From the NCBI GenBank assembly GCA_022009815.1, contig CP091725.1:2108001-2172000 (forward strand): a stretch of DNA of 64,000 bases, given 5' to 3'. Position 1 is the stretch's first letter; the number at the start of each line of letters is the position of its first letter. A model generated the notes under the pieces. It was not told where the DNA came from. It was given only the letters and a program-made list of their open reading frames with translations, and ran no database searches. A program made the position numbers and the translations under genes. Shown piece by piece: positions 9,693 through 17,822 of the stretch. This stretch comes from Bacteroidales bacterium. GTDB lineage: Bacteria; Bacteroidota; Bacteroidia; Bacteroidales; Muribaculaceae.

Positions 9693-10511
9693 ATGGCATT
9701 TGTGAAAATCAGCGAACAATCATCGCTCTACAATGACTTGGAAAAGAAGTCGGTACACGAAATACTTGAGGACATCAACACCGAAGACCACAAGGTTGCC
9801 GATGCCGTCAAACTGGCAATTCCTCAGATTGAGAAACTCGTGACGGGCATTGTGAAACGCATGAAGAAGGGTGGCCGTATCTTCTATATCGGTGCCGGAA
9901 CTTCCGGACGTCTCGGCGTGCTCGACGCTTCTGAGATTCCGCCTACATTCGGTATGGACCCGGGATGGGTTATCGGCCTTATCGCCGGTGGCGACATTGC
10001 GCTCCGCAACCCGGTGGAGAACGCTGAAGACGACACTGCTCAGGGCTGGAAAGACCTTGAAAAGTATAACATCAACGAGAAGGATACGGTTATCGGTATC
10101 GCTGCTTCGGGAACCACTCCTTACGTTATCGGTGCATTGAAGGAGGCTCGCCAGCGCGGCCTGCTCACGGCGGCTATCACTTCAAACCCTGACGCTCCGG
10201 TGTCGGAGGCTGCCGAAATTCCTATCGAGATGATCGTAGGTCCGGAATACGTGACAGGCAGCTCGCGTATGAAATCGGGTACAGGACAAAAGATGATCTG
10301 CAACATGATCACTACGTCGGTGATGATTCAGATGGGTCGCGTGAAGGGCAACAAGATGGTGAACATGCAGCTCACCAACGCGAAACTCGTGGACCGCGGC
10401 ACTCGCATGGTGTCGGAAGAACTCGGCTTGCCTTACGACGAGGCTAAGCGTCTGCTTCTCTTCCACGGCTCTGTGAAGCTTGCTGTCGACGCTTACCGCA
10501 GTGAACACTAA
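9693..10511 (+). CDS. murQ: N-acetylmuramic acid 6-phosphate etherase
   Basis: A 272-residue SIS-domain enzyme with the MurQ signatures GAGTSGRLGVLDASEIPPTFG (about 70-90) and GIAASGTTPYVIGAL, plus the TGSSRMKSGTGQK block. It cleaves the lactyl ether of MurNAc-6-P, giving GlcNAc-6-P and D-lactate in the cytoplasm. E. coli MurQ is about 298 residues; this shorter version keeps the core. It is 15 bp after the kinase. GlcNAc-6-P would enter the Nag pathway, and the D-lactate has an obvious sink in the FAD/Fe-S dehydrogenase encoded at 4804-7593. Confidence 0.95.
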   Translation: MAFVKISEQSSLYNDLEKKSVHEILEDINTEDHKVADAVKLAIPQIEKLVTGIVKRMKKGGRIFYIGAGTSGRLGVLDASEIPPTFGMDPGWVIGLIAGGDIALRNPVENAEDDTAQGWKDLEKYNINEKDTVIGIAASGTTPYVIGALKEARQRGLLTAAITSNPDAPVSEAAEIPIEMIVGPEYVTGSSRMKSGTGQKMICNMITTSVMIQMGRVKGNKMVNMQLTNAKLVDRGTRMVSEELGLPYDEAKRLLLFHGSVKLAVDAYRSEH

Positions 10512-10529
10512 TAATTGATTTGTGACACA

Positions 10530-11202
10530 ATGAAAGTCGATAATGGCGTCGCTGCTTCTGGCGGCGGCGCTTTTTTCAAGTGATATGGCGGCTCAGGAAA
10601 AATATGTCTACAATGAATTCTATTTCCAGCGCTCCTCGCTTTTCAGCGAGTTGCCGGTGGGGAAAAAAGACATCGTTTTTCTCGGCGACAGCCAGACCAA
10701 CGGTTGCGAATGGCACGAACTGCTCGGGATGAAGAACGTGAAAAACCGTGGCATCTCGTCAGACGTGATTCAGGGTTTCATCGACCGTGTCGACCCGATT
10801 GTTGAGGGGCAGCCGGCGAAGGTGTTTATTCTCGGTGGCGTAAACGACATCTCTCACGACCTTACTCCCGACAGCCTTTGCACGTCGATGGAGAAGCTGA
10901 TTGTGAAAATCAAGCAAGGGTCGCCACGCACCAAAATCTACTTGCAGAGTCTGTTGCCTATCGACAACAGTTTCGGCCGCTACCGCAAGATGGTGGGCAA
11001 GGAGCAGGTGATTGTGGAGACCAACCGCCTGTATAAGGAGATGGCTGAGCGCCATGGCGTGACGTGGATCGACCTGTACTCAAAGATGGTAGACCCTGCC
11101 ACGGGCAGCATGCGCAAGGGGCTCACCAATGACGGTCTGCATCTGCTTGGCGCCGGATATCTTGTGTGGCGCGACGCGGTGCTGCCTTATGTGAAGAAGT
11201 AG
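10530..11202 (+). CDS. SGNH/GDSL hydrolase, secreted; frameshift just after the start
   Basis: Lipase/esterase of the SGNH fold: FLGDSQTNG (block I with nucleophile Ser), RGISSD, GGVNDISHD (block III) and NDGLHL with the His. Read from ATG 10530, adding two As to the A3 run at 10533-10535 gives MKKSIMASLLLAAALFSSDMAAQ, a convincing signal peptide. The uncorrected frame would start at 10543. It is probably periplasmic and about 224 residues. It is last in the salvage run (18 bp after murQ), so it could deacetylate wall sugars or glycans. That substrate is only inferred from position. Confidence 0.75.
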
Positions 11203-11230
11203 GGCGGCGGTCTTGCTGGAAAAAATATGC

Positions 11231-11264
11231 GGGGGGATGCAGGCATCGGAGTCTGCATCCCCCC
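11231..11264 (+). terminator. GC-rich hairpin after the SGNH gene
   Basis: Perfect 12-bp stem GGGGGGATGCAG / CTGCATCCCCCC with a 10-nt loop, 28 bp after the stop of the salvage operon. No U-run follows, so termination efficiency is uncertain. Confidence 0.55.
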
Positions 11265-11321
11265 GTTGCGCATCGTGCGAATGAGGCGTATTGTTGGCGT
11301 CGCTCTCGCGGTAGGTTATGA

Positions 11322-11360
11322 AACAACGGCGGATGGAGTTGAGTTCCATCCGCCGTTGTT
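11322..11360. terminator. Perfect 16-bp hairpin at the 5' edge of the group II intron
   Basis: AACAACGGCGGATGGA and TCCATCCGCCGTTGTT pair without mismatch around a 7-nt loop, and the 3' arm ends in TTGTT. It lies between convergent genes (the SGNH gene on + and the DUF3127 gene on -), as a shared terminator would. The intron begins at the next base. Confidence 0.7.
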
Positions 11361-13283
11361 GTGGTATGCTCGGCATGAGCTTATTCTAATGGGTGCAAGT
11401 CCCTAACAAGCCCTAATAGCGGGAATTGTATAGCCAATAGCAAGGGTGTCCACTGCGAGGTGGAATCTGAAAGAAGCAGGCGGCAAACATCTGACCCAAC
11501 GTACAGAAACTTCATATAAGGCATTTGACCATGGATGAGATTGCCACACAAATCAAAGTCCTATAGCTATTCGGAATGGTTGGTGTAAATGAAGTGGGTA
11601 TAAGATGGAAAGAATAAGCCCTTATCCGAGGAGGTCTCACGGACATGGCGATTAGTTGCCTTTACGAAAGTCATGGAGTAAAGCTTGCTGTGAGAAGTCA
11701 GCAGATGCCATAGTAGTGGAGTTCTTGATAACGCTCCATGAAGGGCAGAACCTATAAATTAAACGATAGTAATTGAAACGTACCTTATGAAGGAAAGAAT
11801 GCAGAAAACATTGGCAGAAGTCAATGGCTGCCCACAGAAAGATAGGACGGAATCCGAAGGATATGTGGGAGCGCAGACCTTCATGTGGATATGTGAAGAC
11901 AACATCGTGGAAGTACCATTCGACAAGGAACACTTATTGGAGCGCATCATCAGTCCTGATAACCTACTCAAAGCCTACAAGGCTGTGCAGCGTAACAAGG
12001 GCTGTAGCGGTATCGACAAGATGTCATGTGAGCAAATGCTCCCTTGGCTCTTGGCTAATAAGGATGCCCTAATCCGTTCCTTGCTTGACGGTTCATACCG
12101 TCCGAACCCAGTAAAAAGGGTAGAGATACCCAAAGACAATGGAAAGATGCGCCTGTTGGGCATCCCCACGGTTATAGACCGTCTGGTTCAACAAGCCATC
12201 AACCAGACCCTAACTCCCATCTATGAGCGTCAATTCTCTCCAAGAAGCTACGGCTTCCGTCCGAGAAGAGGCTGCCATGATGCCCTAAGAGGTGCTCAGA
12301 AAATAATCGATGATGGCTACATTTATGTGGTTGACCTCGACTTGGAGCGTTTCTTCGACACGGTGAGCCACAGTAAACTCATAGAAATCCTCAGCCGCAC
12401 GATTAAGGACGGTAGGGTGATAAGCCTTATCCACAAATATCTCCGCAGTGGTGTGATGAACAAAGGTATGTTCGAGGCAAGTGAGGAAGGCACTCCCCAA
12501 GGAGGACCGTTAAGTCCGCTTTGAGCAACATCATGCTCAACGAGTTGGACAAGGAACTCACTCGCCGAGGTCTCCCTTTTGTTCGCTATGCCGATGACTC
12601 GATGATATTTTGTAAGTCCAAGCGTGCAGCCAAACGCGTGAAGGAATCTGTAACCCGATTCATCGAAGGAAAACTTCATCTGAAGGTGAACAGGGACAAG
12701 ACAGTTGTGTCCTATGTGCAAGGTGTGAAATACCTTGGTTACTCCTTTTATGTAATGAAAGGCAAATGCCAACTCACGGTACACCCAAAGCCAAATCCAA
12801 GATGAAAGCCAAACTCAAGGAGTTGACTTCCCGAAGCAATGGTTGGGGATATGCCAAGAGGAAGCAAAAACTTGAAGAGTACATAAGGGGATGGGTAGGT
12901 TACTATCACCTTGCCAACATGAAACGTTTCCTCATGGAAACTGACGAGTGGCTAAGGCGACGGCTACGTATGTGTATATGGAAGTCGTGGAAGAGGGTGA
13001 AAACGAGAATTGCCAACTTGATAAAGTGTGGTATAGATAAATACCAAGCTTACATGTGGGGCAATAGTCGTTTGGGGGATTGGCGCATAGCTGGCAGTTA
13101 CATACTATGTCGTGCGATAACCAACGAAAAGTTGAGCATGGCAGGCTATGCTACACTGATGGGTTCATACATCGAATGGCACCCAAATAGGAACCGCCGT
13201 ATGCGGAACCGCATGTACGGTGGTGTGAGAGGTCGGAAAACGAAAGTAGGAGAAAAACTACTTTGTTTTCCTCCTACTCGATT
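11361..13283 (+). mobile_element. Group II intron, probably class IIC
   Basis: The 5' end is placed at GTGGTATGC, directly after the hairpin at 11322-11360. GGTGCAAGTCCC at about 11391 and the following stretch to 11786 look like domain I-III RNA. A reverse transcriptase/maturase lies inside. Domain V is at 13194-13223 (CCGCCGTATGCGG / CCGCATGTACGGTGG, GAAC-type turn). A domain VI hairpin follows (AGTAGGAG...CTCCTACT, about 13245-13278), so the 3' end is within a few bases of 13283. Class IIC introns insert immediately downstream of terminator hairpins and encode endonuclease-less RTs, matching both features here. Exact ends are inferred. Confidence 0.75.
11787..13190 (+). CDS. ltrA: Group II intron reverse transcriptase/maturase, three frameshifts
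   Basis: RT blocks: GIPTVIDRLVQQAI, SYGFRPRRGCHDA, VDLDLERFFDTVSH, GTPQGGPLSPLLSN and the catalytic FVRYADD. The X/maturase domain has WVGYYHLANMK and RRLRMCIWKSWKRVKTR, and no HNH endonuclease domain follows. The frame is broken at 12520 (CTTTGAGC for CTTTTGAGC) and 12784 (CACCCAAAG for CACCCCAAAG). At 13182 the frame runs past the expected end. Restoring CACCCCAAATAG there gives a natural stop after HPK at 13190, just before domain V. All three are 4-to-3 homopolymer contractions. The repaired protein would be about 468 residues. Confidence 0.85.
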
Positions 13284-13299
13284 TGTGCTTGCCGTCCGT

Positions 13300-13686
13300 T
13301 TAGAAAGGAAGGTCGTCGCTGCTGCTGTTGCTGTCAGGTTGTGTGAAGTCTGGCATCGGTGCCGCAGGCTGTGCTGCGGGGCTTGGCGCGGCCGGGGCTT
13401 GAGTTGCGGCGGCATCGTCGGCTTTTTCGGCTTTCCAGCCTCGGATGCTTGTGTACCAGCGGTTGTTGTATTCGCGGCTTTCGATGTCGAAGCTTAGGCG
13501 GATGCGGTCGCCGATTTTGATCCAGTTGTATTGGTCGGCGCGTTCTCCGAAGAAGTCGAAATGCACTTTTTTAGGGTATGTCTCTTCTGTTTCGAGCACG
13601 TATTCTTGTTTCTTCCAGTTGTTTCCTGCTTGAGAAACGCCGCTCTGAGGCGGAAGGACTACGATGATTTTACCTGTAATTTCCAT
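13300..13686 (-). CDS. DUF3127 domain protein with SSB-like acidic tail
   Basis: A 128-residue protein. The first ~85 residues (MEITGKIIVVLPPQSGVS...NWKKQEYVLETEE...IKIGDRIRLSFDIESREYNNRWYTSIRGWK) form a compact beta-rich domain of the DUF3127 family that looks OB-like. A proline/alanine/glutamine linker follows and the protein ends DDLPF. That layout (OB-like domain, disordered linker, acidic tip ending in Pro-Phe) copies bacterial single-stranded DNA-binding proteins. A role in binding nucleic acid and recruiting repair or replication partners is inferred. The promoter is about 40 bp upstream. Confidence 0.8.
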   Translation of the reverse strand: MEITGKIIVVLPPQSGVSQAGNNWKKQEYVLETEETYPKKVHFDFFGERADQYNWIKIGDRIRLSFDIESREYNNRWYTSIRGWKAEKADDAAATQAPAAPSPAAQPAAPMPDFTQPDSNSSSDDLPF

Positions 13687-13726
13687 GTCTGAGAATTATA
13701 TTTTTATTGTTGTTTTTTCGTTGTGG

Positions 13727-13734
13727 CAAACTTA
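13727..13734 (-). promoter_or_regulatory. -7 box of the DUF3127 gene promoter
   Basis: TAAGTTTG on the minus strand matches the Bacteroidetes TAnnTTTG -7 element, 41 bp upstream of the start and just past folE, so the gene has its own promoter. Confidence 0.55.
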
Positions 13735-13769
13735 CTGAATTTTTTCGGATTTTCGGGCTTTCCGCTGCA

Positions 13770-14360
13770 TTATTGTTTGAGCATCGAGAGGAATTCCTGT
13801 CGGTATTCAATTTTTTCGAACACTCCGGAATATTCGATGGTCTGCGTTGTGGAGCATTCTTTTTCCACTCCGCGCATACGCATGCACATGTGGGTTGCTT
13901 CGCAGAATACGATTACGCCTTTGGCTGAGAGTTCGCGTGTCAGCAGGTCGCAGATTTGTCGTGTCATGCGTTCCTGCACTTGCAGCCGTCGGGCGAAGAC
14001 GTCGACCGCGCGTGCGATTTTGCTTAGTCCCACGATGTTTCCGTCAGGGATGTATCCTATTGCTATTTTCCCGAAGAAAGGCAGTATGTGGTGCTCGCAG
14101 AGCGAATGGAACTCGATGTCTTTGACAATCACCATCCGTGAGCCTTCGTGGCTGAATATAGCGGATTTCACGATTTTGTCGGCGTCCTTGCGGTAGCCGG
14201 AAGTCAGGAATGCCATTGCTTTTGCGGCGCGCATAGGTGTTTTCACCAGCCCTTCGCGGGAGGTGTCTTCGCCGAGCAGCGAGAGGATTGCTTCGTAGTG
14301 CTCGGCAATTTTGTTTACTTTCTCAATGTCTAAACCGTCAAGTTGTTTCTTGTTGTCCAT
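13770..14360 (-). CDS. folE: GTP cyclohydrolase I
   Basis: A 196-residue enzyme converting GTP to dihydroneopterin triphosphate, the first step of folate synthesis. Zinc and active-site motifs are intact: HSLCEHHILPFFG, GLSKIARAVDVFARRLQVQERMT and EATHMCMRMRGVEK. Length and motifs are standard for the family. It lies 10 bp after the SPOR-domain gene in a minus-strand series (DUF1599, DoxX protein, tpiA, SPOR, folE), an order I recall from Bacteroides genomes. Confidence 0.95.
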   Translation of the reverse strand: MDNKKQLDGLDIEKVNKIAEHYEAILSLLGEDTSREGLVKTPMRAAKAMAFLTSGYRKDADKIVKSAIFSHEGSRMVIVKDIEFHSLCEHHILPFFGKIAIGYIPDGNIVGLSKIARAVDVFARRLQVQERMTRQICDLLTRELSAKGVIVFCEATHMCMRMRGVEKECSTTQTIEYSGVFEKIEYRQEFLSMLKQ

Positions 14361-14370
14361 TCAAATTATG

Positions 14371-14910
14371 CTATTCGTAAACTTTAATTCTGTCTCTAAC
14401 CACGCGCATGTCGCCCGCCAGTGCTGGGAATTTTGCTCTGAGCGCTCTTAAAGCCGAGTGTGCTGCCTCTTGTGTTGTGAAGTCGCCCACTCTGAGTCTC
14501 CAGTACGGGGCGTTGTATGTGAGATAGAGCCCGTAGCTTGGGAATTGCTTTCCGATGTTGGCGGCAATCTGCTGCGCTTTTGCTTTAGCTTGCCTTTGGT
14601 TGTTGTCGGAATACACTTGTATGCGGTATCCGGCGCGGTGCACGGCGTGTCGTCGCTGCGTGGTTGTGGCAGGCGATTCGTCGGTGTCGCTCTCATGTCT
14701 TACTGACGGCTGTCTCACTTCGGTGGTGTCGATTACGGCCAGCGCTTCCACACCGTCGCTGCATGTGATTGTCACCCGTCCGTTGGAGTTTGTCCGGATG
14801 GTGTCGGCTATTGAGCGCACGTTGTGCTTGCCCGGCTGCGCTGAGGCGGGAGCCATCGCCGCCGTTATGAAGGCGGCAGCCGCGAGGATTGCGAAGTGTT
14901 GTTTTTTCAT
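14371..14910 (-). CDS. SPOR domain-containing exported protein
   Basis: The ATG at 14910 is chosen because it gives a signal peptide (MKKQHFAILAAAAFITAAMAPASAQ); upstream in-frame codons are hydrophobic but run into the promoter. After a low-complexity middle with Thr/Glu/Arg, the last ~75 residues (AGYRIQVYSDNNQRQAKAKA...YNAPYWRLRVGDFTTQEAAHSAL) are a SPOR domain, which binds peptidoglycan strands lacking stem peptides. The mature protein is about 155 residues and probably periplasmic, with a division or wall-remodelling role. It is separated from tpiA by an inverted repeat that holds the -7 box. Confidence 0.85.
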   Translation of the reverse strand: MKKQHFAILAAAAFITAAMAPASAQPGKHNVRSIADTIRTNSNGRVTITCSDGVEALAVIDTTEVRQPSVRHESDTDESPATTTQRRHAVHRAGYRIQVYSDNNQRQAKAKAQQIAANIGKQFPSYGLYLTYNAPYWRLRVGDFTTQEAAHSALRALRAKFPALAGDMRVVRDRIKVYE

Positions 14911-14945
14911 CAGTTTTTTTGTCAAAAGAAGCGTCAAAATAAGTA

Positions 14946-14983
14946 GACTGCAAATGTAGTGAAAAATCACCACATTTGCAGTC
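14946..14983. promoter_or_regulatory. Inverted repeat containing the SPOR-gene -7 box
   Basis: GACTGCAAATGT and ACATTTGCAGTC form a 12-bp perfect inverted repeat (extended by GTG/CAC) around an AAAAAT centre. On the minus strand the downstream arm contains TACATTTG (14951-14958), a TAnnTTTG -7 box for the SPOR-folE genes. It may serve as the tpiA terminator, an operator, or both. Confidence 0.55.
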
Positions 14984-15013
14984 TCTGTAAGTATGTAAAT
15001 TGTTTATGCTTTA

Positions 15014-15770
15014 TTAAAAAGCGTCTACAATGCCCATGAAGTCTTCAGCCTTCAGAGCGGCGCCGCCGATGAGACCGCCGTCAACGTTTGTCTTCGAGAA
15101 GATTTCCTTGGCGTTTGACGGTTTGCAGCTACCGCCGTAGAGGATTGAGATTTCCTCAGCCACGTCGTTGCCGTATTTGTCGGCGATTGTCTTGCGGATG
15201 AAAGCGTGGATTTCCTCAGCCTGGTCAGCAGTGGCAGTTTTGCCAGTGCCGATAGCCCAAACCGGCTCGTAAGCGAGGATGATTTTCTTGAAGTCGTCGG
15301 CAGAAAGGTGGAACAGAGCGTCCTCTACCTGCTTTTTCACAACGTCGAAGTATGTGCCGTTTTCTCTCTCTTCGAGCACCTCGCCGATGCAGAAGATAGG
15401 AGTAAGGCCGTTTTCAAAAGCCAAAGCCACTTTTTCTTTGAGGATTTCAGAAGTCTCGTGGTAGTACTGACGGCGCTCAGAGTGACCGAGGATCACGTAT
15501 TTAGCACCAGTTGAAGCAACCATAGCGCCGCTCACTTCGCCAGTGAAAGCGCCTTTGGCCTTGTCAGCGCAGTTTTCTGCACCGAGACCGAGTTTGCTGT
15601 CGTCGATAACCGCCTTGACCGAAGCCAAGTGGGTGAAAGGCACACAAATGATAACGTCGCAGTTAGGAGTGCGGCTCTTCAAAGCGTCGTTGACTTCAGT
15701 TGCCAATTTGACACCTTCTTGAAGTGTCGTGTTCATTTTCCAGTTACCTGCTACAATGTTTTTTTCTCAT
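15014..15770 (-). CDS. tpiA: Triose-phosphate isomerase, frameshift near the N-terminus
   Basis: Glycolytic isomerase of dihydroxyacetone phosphate and glyceraldehyde-3-phosphate. Catalytic motifs are ILGHSERR, AYEPVWAIGTG (catalytic Glu) and LYGGSCKPSNA/GGLIGGAAL. The natural start MRKNIVAGNWKM is encoded from ATG 15770 but the frame shifts within the A7 run (T7 on the plus strand, 15759-15765). One A fewer gives MRKNIVAGNWKMNTTLQEG exactly, and two As more give MRKKNIVAGNWKM. The uncorrected frame begins only at MNTTLQEG (15736) and would lack the catalytic Asn/Lys. An indel artefact is most likely because the gene is essential. Confidence 0.93.
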
Positions 15771-15856
15771 TTTTTTGTAATATTTTTTTAGAATTCTGAA
15801 TTTCTGAACAAATTCCCTATATGCGGCAAGTTTTTTTGATGCCTCATATTCGGGTG

Positions 15857-15864
15857 CAAAGGTA
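15857..15864 (-). promoter_or_regulatory. -7 box upstream of tpiA
   Basis: TACCTTTG on the minus strand, about 87 bp before the tpiA start. The 125-bp gap between the DoxX gene and this box holds nothing else I can identify. Confidence 0.6.
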
Positions 15865-15988
15865 GTGCAAATTTTTGGTTTTTCGATAAACAAGTGTTTG
15901 GTTTTCGCAATGAAAGCGTTAAAAAGCGTCAGTTCAGGTCGCTGTCGGTGGCGTTGGGGGAGGGCTGCCTGTTGTCGGGAGCTTTTTT

Positions 15989-17278
15989 CTACTTGTTTTT
16001 CTTCAGCCTTGCGAGTTTGAAGAATAGCGGAGCCCTGTTGATTGTCAGCAGAGCCGCCATGCCGATTGCGAGCGCGAGCATCAGCGACAGGAAGTATTCG
16101 TAGTCTTCGCCCATCGATTCGGTGTAGGTCTTGATGTCCAGGTGTTTGCCTTTCGTGGCGTTGTCGAAGTCGGCATAGAAGTCGGTAAACGACGACTTGT
16201 AGGCAATCTTTCCGTCGGCCACGATCACCACCGCCGGGTTTCCGCGAGCAATCTGTTTCAGCTGGCTGTCGTCCATGCGGTATACGGGGTAGTCGGCCAT
16301 CGACAGTTCTCTCCATTCGTCGAGTTGCTTTTCGTCAGAGCCCGTGAGGCATATCATCTGGTATCCGCTGTCGGCGGCGAGGTCGTTGATGTCGTTGAGG
16401 CGGAAGTTTGTCAGCGAGTTTATTTCCTCGATGTCGGGAATCAGCAGCAGCAGAGTCACGCCTTTTTCCGGGATGAGGTTGTCGGCGGCGGAATTGTCGC
16501 CGTCGTAGGCGGTTATTGGCGAAGCCTTCTTGTCGGCTTCGTGGTTCACGACGGTTTCCCTGCGGTCGACAAACGTCCATGACGTGTCGGGCAAGTTGCT
16601 GATTGAAAACTCCTTTGTGACTCCGTTTTTCTCATATATGAACACGTAGTTGCTGTCGTCGAACGATTCGCCGGAGTTGGTCAGCACGGTTCCCACTTTG
16701 TTTGGGCGGAAGTCGATCATCGGCTGGAAGTAGTATCCGTAAGCCATAACAATCATCGCCACGATGGCAGGCATGGTGAGCGTGAGCCATTGCACGGCAG
16801 GACCGTAGAGGCTGCGCAGCCTCTTGTTGCGCAACAGCAGATAGGCGAGGGCGGCCGTCAGCGCCACGTTTTTCCAGAACGTAGCCGTGTTTCCGAGAGT
16901 CCATGCCTCTCCGAAGCATCCGCAGTCGGGGACAGGGTCGCAAGCCATCACGTAGGCCGACAGCGGCAGCATGAACGCCATGCAGCACAGCAGAGCAATC
17001 ACCGTGGCGCGTCGGAACGAGCCGATGACGAGCATCAGTCCGGCAAGAAACTCAAACAGCGGCAACGCCACCGCCATCATTCCGGCAAACGGCATTGCCC
17101 ACGACCATCCGAACGCAGCCAGATAGTCGTCGATTTTGTAGCCAACGCCCCAGATGTCGATAGCTTTAGCAAGTCCGGAGAACACAAACGTTCCGCCGAC
17201 CGCCAGTCTCAGCGCCAGCACAGTCCATCTTGCGGCAGTTTCCCGCCAATGCGGAGTCGAAGAGTGGCTATTTGTCAT
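15989..17278 (-). CDS. DoxX/MauE-like membrane protein with thioredoxin-like domain
   Basis: A 429-residue protein. The N-terminal ~150 residues form a four-helix DoxX/MauE-type membrane domain (LRLAVGGTFVFSGLAKAID...) with a Cys cluster CDPVPDCGCFGEAW near residue 115, as in MauE-type redox proteins. After another helix (about 160-180) comes a soluble domain with a thioredoxin-like pattern (KGVTLLLLIPDIEE..., NPAVVIVADGKIAYKSSF), and the protein ends with a TM helix and a basic tail. It probably takes part in thiol redox transfer at the inner membrane. It overlaps the DUF1599 gene by 11 bp. Confidence 0.75.
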   Translation of the reverse strand: MTNSHSSTPHWRETAARWTVLALRLAVGGTFVFSGLAKAIDIWGVGYKIDDYLAAFGWSWAMPFAGMMAVALPLFEFLAGLMLVIGSFRRATVIALLCCMAFMLPLSAYVMACDPVPDCGCFGEAWTLGNTATFWKNVALTAALAYLLLRNKRLRSLYGPAVQWLTLTMPAIVAMIVMAYGYYFQPMIDFRPNKVGTVLTNSGESFDDSNYVFIYEKNGVTKEFSISNLPDTSWTFVDRRETVVNHEADKKASPITAYDGDNSAADNLIPEKGVTLLLLIPDIEEINSLTNFRLNDINDLAADSGYQMICLTGSDEKQLDEWRELSMADYPVYRMDDSQLKQIARGNPAVVIVADGKIAYKSSFTDFYADFDNATKGKHLDIKTYTESMGEDYEYFLSLMLALAIGMAALLTINRAPLFFKLARLKKNK

Positions 17279-17816
17279 AACTCAGTTTGATGAGCGCAAA
17301 CAGAGCGTAGTTAATCATGTCCATATAGTTGGCGTCGATGCCTTCGGAGATGATTGTCTTTCCGTTGTGGTCTTCAATCTGCTTGGTGCGTTGCAGTTTC
17401 GACAGAATCATGTCGGTGTATGAGCTGACGCGCATCAGTCGCCACGCCTCGTCGTAGTCGTGGTTTTTGGCGAGCATCAGCCGTGTGGTCTCGCCAATCC
17501 ATTTGTCGTAGAGCGAGAGCGCCTCTTCGGCGGATATGTCGACGCGGTCGGCAGCGCCGAGCTCCAGTTGTATCAGTCCCACCACGCCATAGTTGACGAT
17601 GCCCACGAATTCCGGCTGTATGCCTTCGTTCACCATCGCCTCGCCTTTGGTTTCGAGCGAGCGGATGCGAGAAGCTTTGATTAGAATCTGGTCGGTGAGC
17701 GACGACGGTCGGAGTATGCGCCACGCCGCGCCGTAGTCTTTCAGTTTTTTCTCGAAAATCTCGCGGCAATCTTTTATCGCCGCTGCAAATTCTTGTTCTG
17801 TATTGTGGTTTGCCAT
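17268..17816 (-). CDS. DUF1599 protein with internal duplication
   Basis: A 182-residue cytoplasmic protein made of two similar halves. Residues about 20-90 contain KLKDYGAAWRILRPSSLTDQ and IVNYGVVGLIQLELG. Residues about 110-180 contain KNHDYDEAWRLMRVSSYTDM and MINYALFALIKLS. The repeated DY..AWR...SS.TD and (I)NY....LI blocks define DUF1599, a family of unknown function. The acidic/His-rich helical pattern recalls all-alpha NTP pyrophosphatases, which is speculative. It lies 6 bp after engB and overlaps the next gene, so it is in an operon. Confidence 0.75.
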   Translation of the reverse strand: MANHNTEQEFAAAIKDCREIFEKKLKDYGAAWRILRPSSLTDQILIKASRIRSLETKGEAMVNEGIQPEFVGIVNYGVVGLIQLELGAADRVDISAEEALSLYDKWIGETTRLMLAKNHDYDEAWRLMRVSSYTDMILSKLQRTKQIEDHNGKTIISEGIDANYMDMINYALFALIKLSYDK

Positions 17817-17822
17817 AGCTTG

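Noticed and set aside
13191..13497. Extension of the intron RT past domain V
   Set aside because: The frame runs through domains V and VI and into the 3' exon. Restoring one C at 13,182 gives a natural stop at 13,190.
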